Shown piece by piece: positions 50,756 through 52,890 of a stretch of DNA of 52,890 nucleotides. The notes under the pieces are model-generated. The model worked only from the letters and a program-made list of their open reading frames with translations. It was not told the origin of the DNA and searched no databases. The stretch is taken from NCBI GenBank assembly GCA_021739645.1, contig JAIPBL010000041.1:1-52890 (forward strand), in the 5' to 3' direction. Numbering within the stretch: position 1 is the first letter of the stretch; every line of letters begins with the position of its first letter. Source of the stretch: Saprospiraceae bacterium. GTDB taxonomy: Bacteria; Bacteroidota; Bacteroidia; Chitinophagales; Saprospiraceae. The position numbers were made by a program, and so were the translations under genes.

Positions 50756-51703
50756 ATGAACAAAAACCTGTACATAGACTTGGGAGGTATTCTAGAAAGC
50801 CCCATCTACTATCATCCCTGGTGGCTTGATATTGTGTGCGCAAAAGGTGGATGGGATGTTTGCCTTCATCTTAGTAAGGAGGGAAAAATTTTGGGTGTTT
50901 TACCCTATTTTCTTACCAATATTTTAGGGGTGAAGGTCATTCGTACCCCGCCATTTACTCCCACCCTCGGTGTTTGGCTCGACTATTCAAACTGTTCCGA
51001 CCGAAATGTCAGCCGCTATGGGTTTGAAATGGAAGCAATAGCTATACTGGTCGAACAACTGCCCAAAGTAGGTTCCTACCATCAAATTCATCCTGTACAA
51101 TTTGAAAATTGGTATCCCTTTTATTGGCGAGGGTATCAACAAACTACACGGTTTACATATATTTTTGAAGTAATGGATTTGAATAGAATTAAAAATGGCA
51201 TGAAAGAGAACGTTCGCAATAAAATACGAAAAGCCGAAAAATTAGGTTTAACTGTTAATAGAGAAAACAACTTGGAGAAATTAATTTTATTGTTGAAAAA
51301 AACATTTAATAGACAAAAGCTTTCTTTTGAATTGGATATTTCAATTTTACTTCCTTTACATGAAGCAATACAATACCGTAATCAGGGGCTTATATATTTT
51401 ATTGAGGATTCGAATTATAACTTACATGCTGCGATGTATTTGATTTGGGATGATTGTACAGCCTACTGTTGGCTATCAGGTTCGGATGAATTGTATAGAA
51501 ATAGTGGTGCAATGCAACTTTTAATTTGGCATGCAATTAATGACGTTGCATGCATGGGTAAGAAGTTTAATTTTGAAGGAAGTATGCTACCTCATATTGA
51601 ACCTGTATTCAGGGCTTTTGGGGCAGAACGCAAACCAATTTTGCAGCTTCGCAAGTTCGGAAATCCTTTAGTTAAGCTAATTTGGTGGCTGTTAAAGGGC
51701 TGA
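50756..51703 (+). CDS. FemAB/GNAT-like acyltransferase
   Basis: The 315-residue product resembles FemAB-type acyltransferases with a double GNAT fold: 'IYYHPWWLDIVCAKGGWDVCLHLSKEGKILGVLPYF' in the N-terminal half, then 'KENVRNKIRKAEKLGLTV' and 'YCWLSGSDELYRNSGAMQLLIWHAINDVACMGKKFNFEG', a pattern typical of the C-terminal acetyl-CoA or aminoacyl-binding half. In glycan clusters such proteins acylate amino sugars. The gene has 146 AT-rich bases in front and no obvious partner; the sequence becomes AT-rich after codon 140. Confidence 0.8.
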   Translation: MNKNLYIDLGGILESPIYYHPWWLDIVCAKGGWDVCLHLSKEGKILGVLPYFLTNILGVKVIRTPPFTPTLGVWLDYSNCSDRNVSRYGFEMEAIAILVEQLPKVGSYHQIHPVQFENWYPFYWRGYQQTTRFTYIFEVMDLNRIKNGMKENVRNKIRKAEKLGLTVNRENNLEKLILLLKKTFNRQKLSFELDISILLPLHEAIQYRNQGLIYFIEDSNYNLHAAMYLIWDDCTAYCWLSGSDELYRNSGAMQLLIWHAINDVACMGKKFNFEGSMLPHIEPVFRAFGAERKPILQLRKFGNPLVKLIWWLLKG

Positions 51704-51743
51704 CTCCAAATTTATTATAGCCATCATATATTCACATGCTATC

Positions 51744-52721
51744 TCAATATTTAACCCAATTAGTTCTTAACAAATTTCGAAATAAATAACTTAAGCTTTG
51801 TGCGCTAACCCCAAAAAGTAATGCAAAAATGGGTGCGACAGGCTCTGCAAACCTTGGTACCGAAGCAGGCCCTGGAATCAATAATAAGTACAAACTAATT
51901 CCTCCAAGAAGAATAAATAATGCAATGTTTTTTTCAACTACCAATTTTATTAGCCCCCAAAACCAACCAGCTATCATCAAGAAATGTAGGAATATCCAAG
52001 GAATAAATGCGAGTATCAAGATTTTCTTCTTTCCAAAATAATGTTCTATGGCTGAAAATAGCCCTTTTTGATTTAGCACTGAAAGAGAATTGCTGTTACC
52101 CTTTGTAACGTCCCATGTCTCTAAAATTGAAGTTATTGGTGGGATTAAATTATGCCAAGTATTTTTGAGGTGCAACCATGAGTAAGTGAATGGGTATTCT
52201 TTAATAACTTCCATTCCTTTTGAAGAGTATAATTTAATTCCATGGTAATTAGTAGAACAAAATAATGGGTCTTCTCCAATAACTTTATTAATTGATTTAA
52301 CCAAACTGTCTCGAACTTCAAATTCTGGTTTACATTCTTTATGAGCAACTATGCTAACTGCCATTGTTGCATAAATATTATATTTATTAACTGATGCTAT
52401 TGTATAAATCCCGGATATAGAATGGTTTCGGATAACCCAAAAAACGATTAAGATTATCCCAGGAAAAAGGAATAAGGCATTTCTATAATTAAAATTGTTT
52501 TTCCTGAAAATTAAATATAAGATGATTGGGCCAAGGATGAACAAGCCTACTGGTCGGCACAATGTAGCCAATGCCCAGCACAATCCAGCTGTCATTATAA
52601 AGATTGAATTATTTCTTTTAATCGTCAAGAAATAAATACACAAAACAAGTAGTGCAGTGAAAATCGTTTCCGTTAATGCGTGCGATACCATAGCAGTTGG
52701 TAACATGCTGATAGCATACAT
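51744..52721 (-). CDS. ArnT/PMT-like membrane glycosyltransferase, 5'-truncated
   Basis: The 325-residue product has seven or eight membrane helices and the middle-to-C-terminal layout of GT-C enzymes: 'VSHALTETIFTALLVLCIYFLTIK', 'TAGLCWALATLCRPVGLFIL' (the conserved RP pair), 'FPGIILIVFWVIRNHSISG', and a C-terminal 'GGISLYLLLIPGPASVPRFAEPVAPIFALL'. The first membrane helices and the catalytic acidic loop near the N-terminus are absent. In the same frame ten homologous-looking codons precede the ATG (SITSLDSGKLSGF), then a TAA at 52761-52763 closes it. The gene is therefore probably a truncated remnant, cut near 52750. Confidence 0.7.
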   Translation of the reverse strand: MYAISMLPTAMVSHALTETIFTALLVLCIYFLTIKRNNSIFIMTAGLCWALATLCRPVGLFILGPIILYLIFRKNNFNYRNALFLFPGIILIVFWVIRNHSISGIYTIASVNKYNIYATMAVSIVAHKECKPEFEVRDSLVKSINKVIGEDPLFCSTNYHGIKLYSSKGMEVIKEYPFTYSWLHLKNTWHNLIPPITSILETWDVTKGNSNSLSVLNQKGLFSAIEHYFGKKKILILAFIPWIFLHFLMIAGWFWGLIKLVVEKNIALFILLGGISLYLLLIPGPASVPRFAEPVAPIFALLFGVSAQSLSYLFRNLLRTNWVKY

Positions 52722-52760
52722 GAAACCACTTAATTTCCCTGAATCTAAAGAAGTAATTGA

Positions 52761-52847
52761 TTAGCGAAAAGTAATCATTTTTTTGAAGCCCCGAAAATTA
52801 TTGCAATAGAAAGCTGTGTAGAACAAATAATTTTTAACTTTCGGCAT
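52761..52847 (-). other. Short ORF at the truncation junction
   Basis: This 28-codon ORF (starting MPKVKNYLFYTAF, ending KKMITFR) lies directly upstream of, and in frame with, the truncated GT-C gene, separated from it by the TAA. It does not resemble any GT-C N-terminus. It may belong to an inserted element extending past the right edge of the window; no terminal inverted repeat can be confirmed. Confidence 0.3.
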
Positions 52848-52890
52848 GTTGACAAAAGGAGCCTTATCGGACAAAAGCAAAGAGGAATTA

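Overview
The window comes from a member of the phylum Bacteroidota, most likely a Saprospiria- or Chitinophagales-like environmental lineage. The evidence is type IX secretion (T9SS) type A and type B (CHU_C) C-terminal sorting domains, a PorU2-like C25 protease, a short (288-residue) sigma-70 factor, lipoproteins with Bacteroidota-style signal peptides, A/T-rich leaders with almost no Shine-Dalgarno sequences, and repeated matches to the Bacteroidota -7 promoter element TAnnTTTG. The genus cannot be fixed from sequence reading alone.

Layout. 1-6.1 kb (minus strand): an efflux pair (HlyD-type adaptor and TolC-type outer-membrane factor), a lipoprotein, a small four-helix membrane protein and the ribosomal S12 methylthiotransferase RimO. 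6.1-8 kb: a terminator, a long near-perfect palindrome and a secreted M43-type metalloprotease with a T9SS tag. 8-16 kb (plus strand): malate dehydrogenase, a coiled-coil protein, a DinB-like protein, PrmA and a 1510-residue beta-rich exported protein. 16-20.4 kb: a 1399-residue CHU_C surface protein with four cysteine-patterned repeats. 20.4-29.3 kb: housekeeping genes (DEDDh exonuclease, DUF4412-like protein, Ndk, NrnA, FKBP lipoprotein, prfB with its programmed +1 frameshift, aspartate kinase, a sigma-70 factor) and a calcium-binding TSP3-type lipoprotein. 29.6-33.5 kb (minus strand): a decayed fragment of a PQQ-type sugar dehydrogenase, a PlsB/PlsC-like acyltransferase, NifU-like protein, GNAT acetyltransferase and Mrp ATPase. 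33.7-38.7 kb (plus strand): a RibF-glycosyltransferase fusion, a lipoprotein with four Kazal modules, an outer-membrane beta-barrel candidate and the Kdo transferase WaaA. 38.8-43.8 kb: a porU2-like gene split by one in-frame TAA. 43.8-52.7 kb: a surface-polysaccharide locus (Wzm/Wzt ABC exporter, sulfotransferase-like protein, two GT2 glycosyltransferases, FkbM methyltransferase, GT9, FemAB-like acyltransferase) ending in a 5'-truncated GT-C membrane glycosyltransferase at the window edge.

How the genes work together. Much of the window serves the cell envelope: T9SS cargo and a sortase-like protease, LPS core assembly (WaaA), polysaccharide export and decoration, efflux, and phospholipid acylation. 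The polysaccharide locus is visibly mosaic: a conserved-looking, GC-richer Wzm and Wzt ATPase core passes abruptly into an AT-rich Wzt C-terminal domain and AT-rich transferase genes, as expected for serotype exchange. I found no CRISPR array, tRNA, rRNA or complete insertion sequence. The most unusual items are the RibF-GT2 fusion, the nonsense-split porU2-like gene, the sugar-dehydrogenase relic and the four-unit cysteine repeat of the CHU_C protein.
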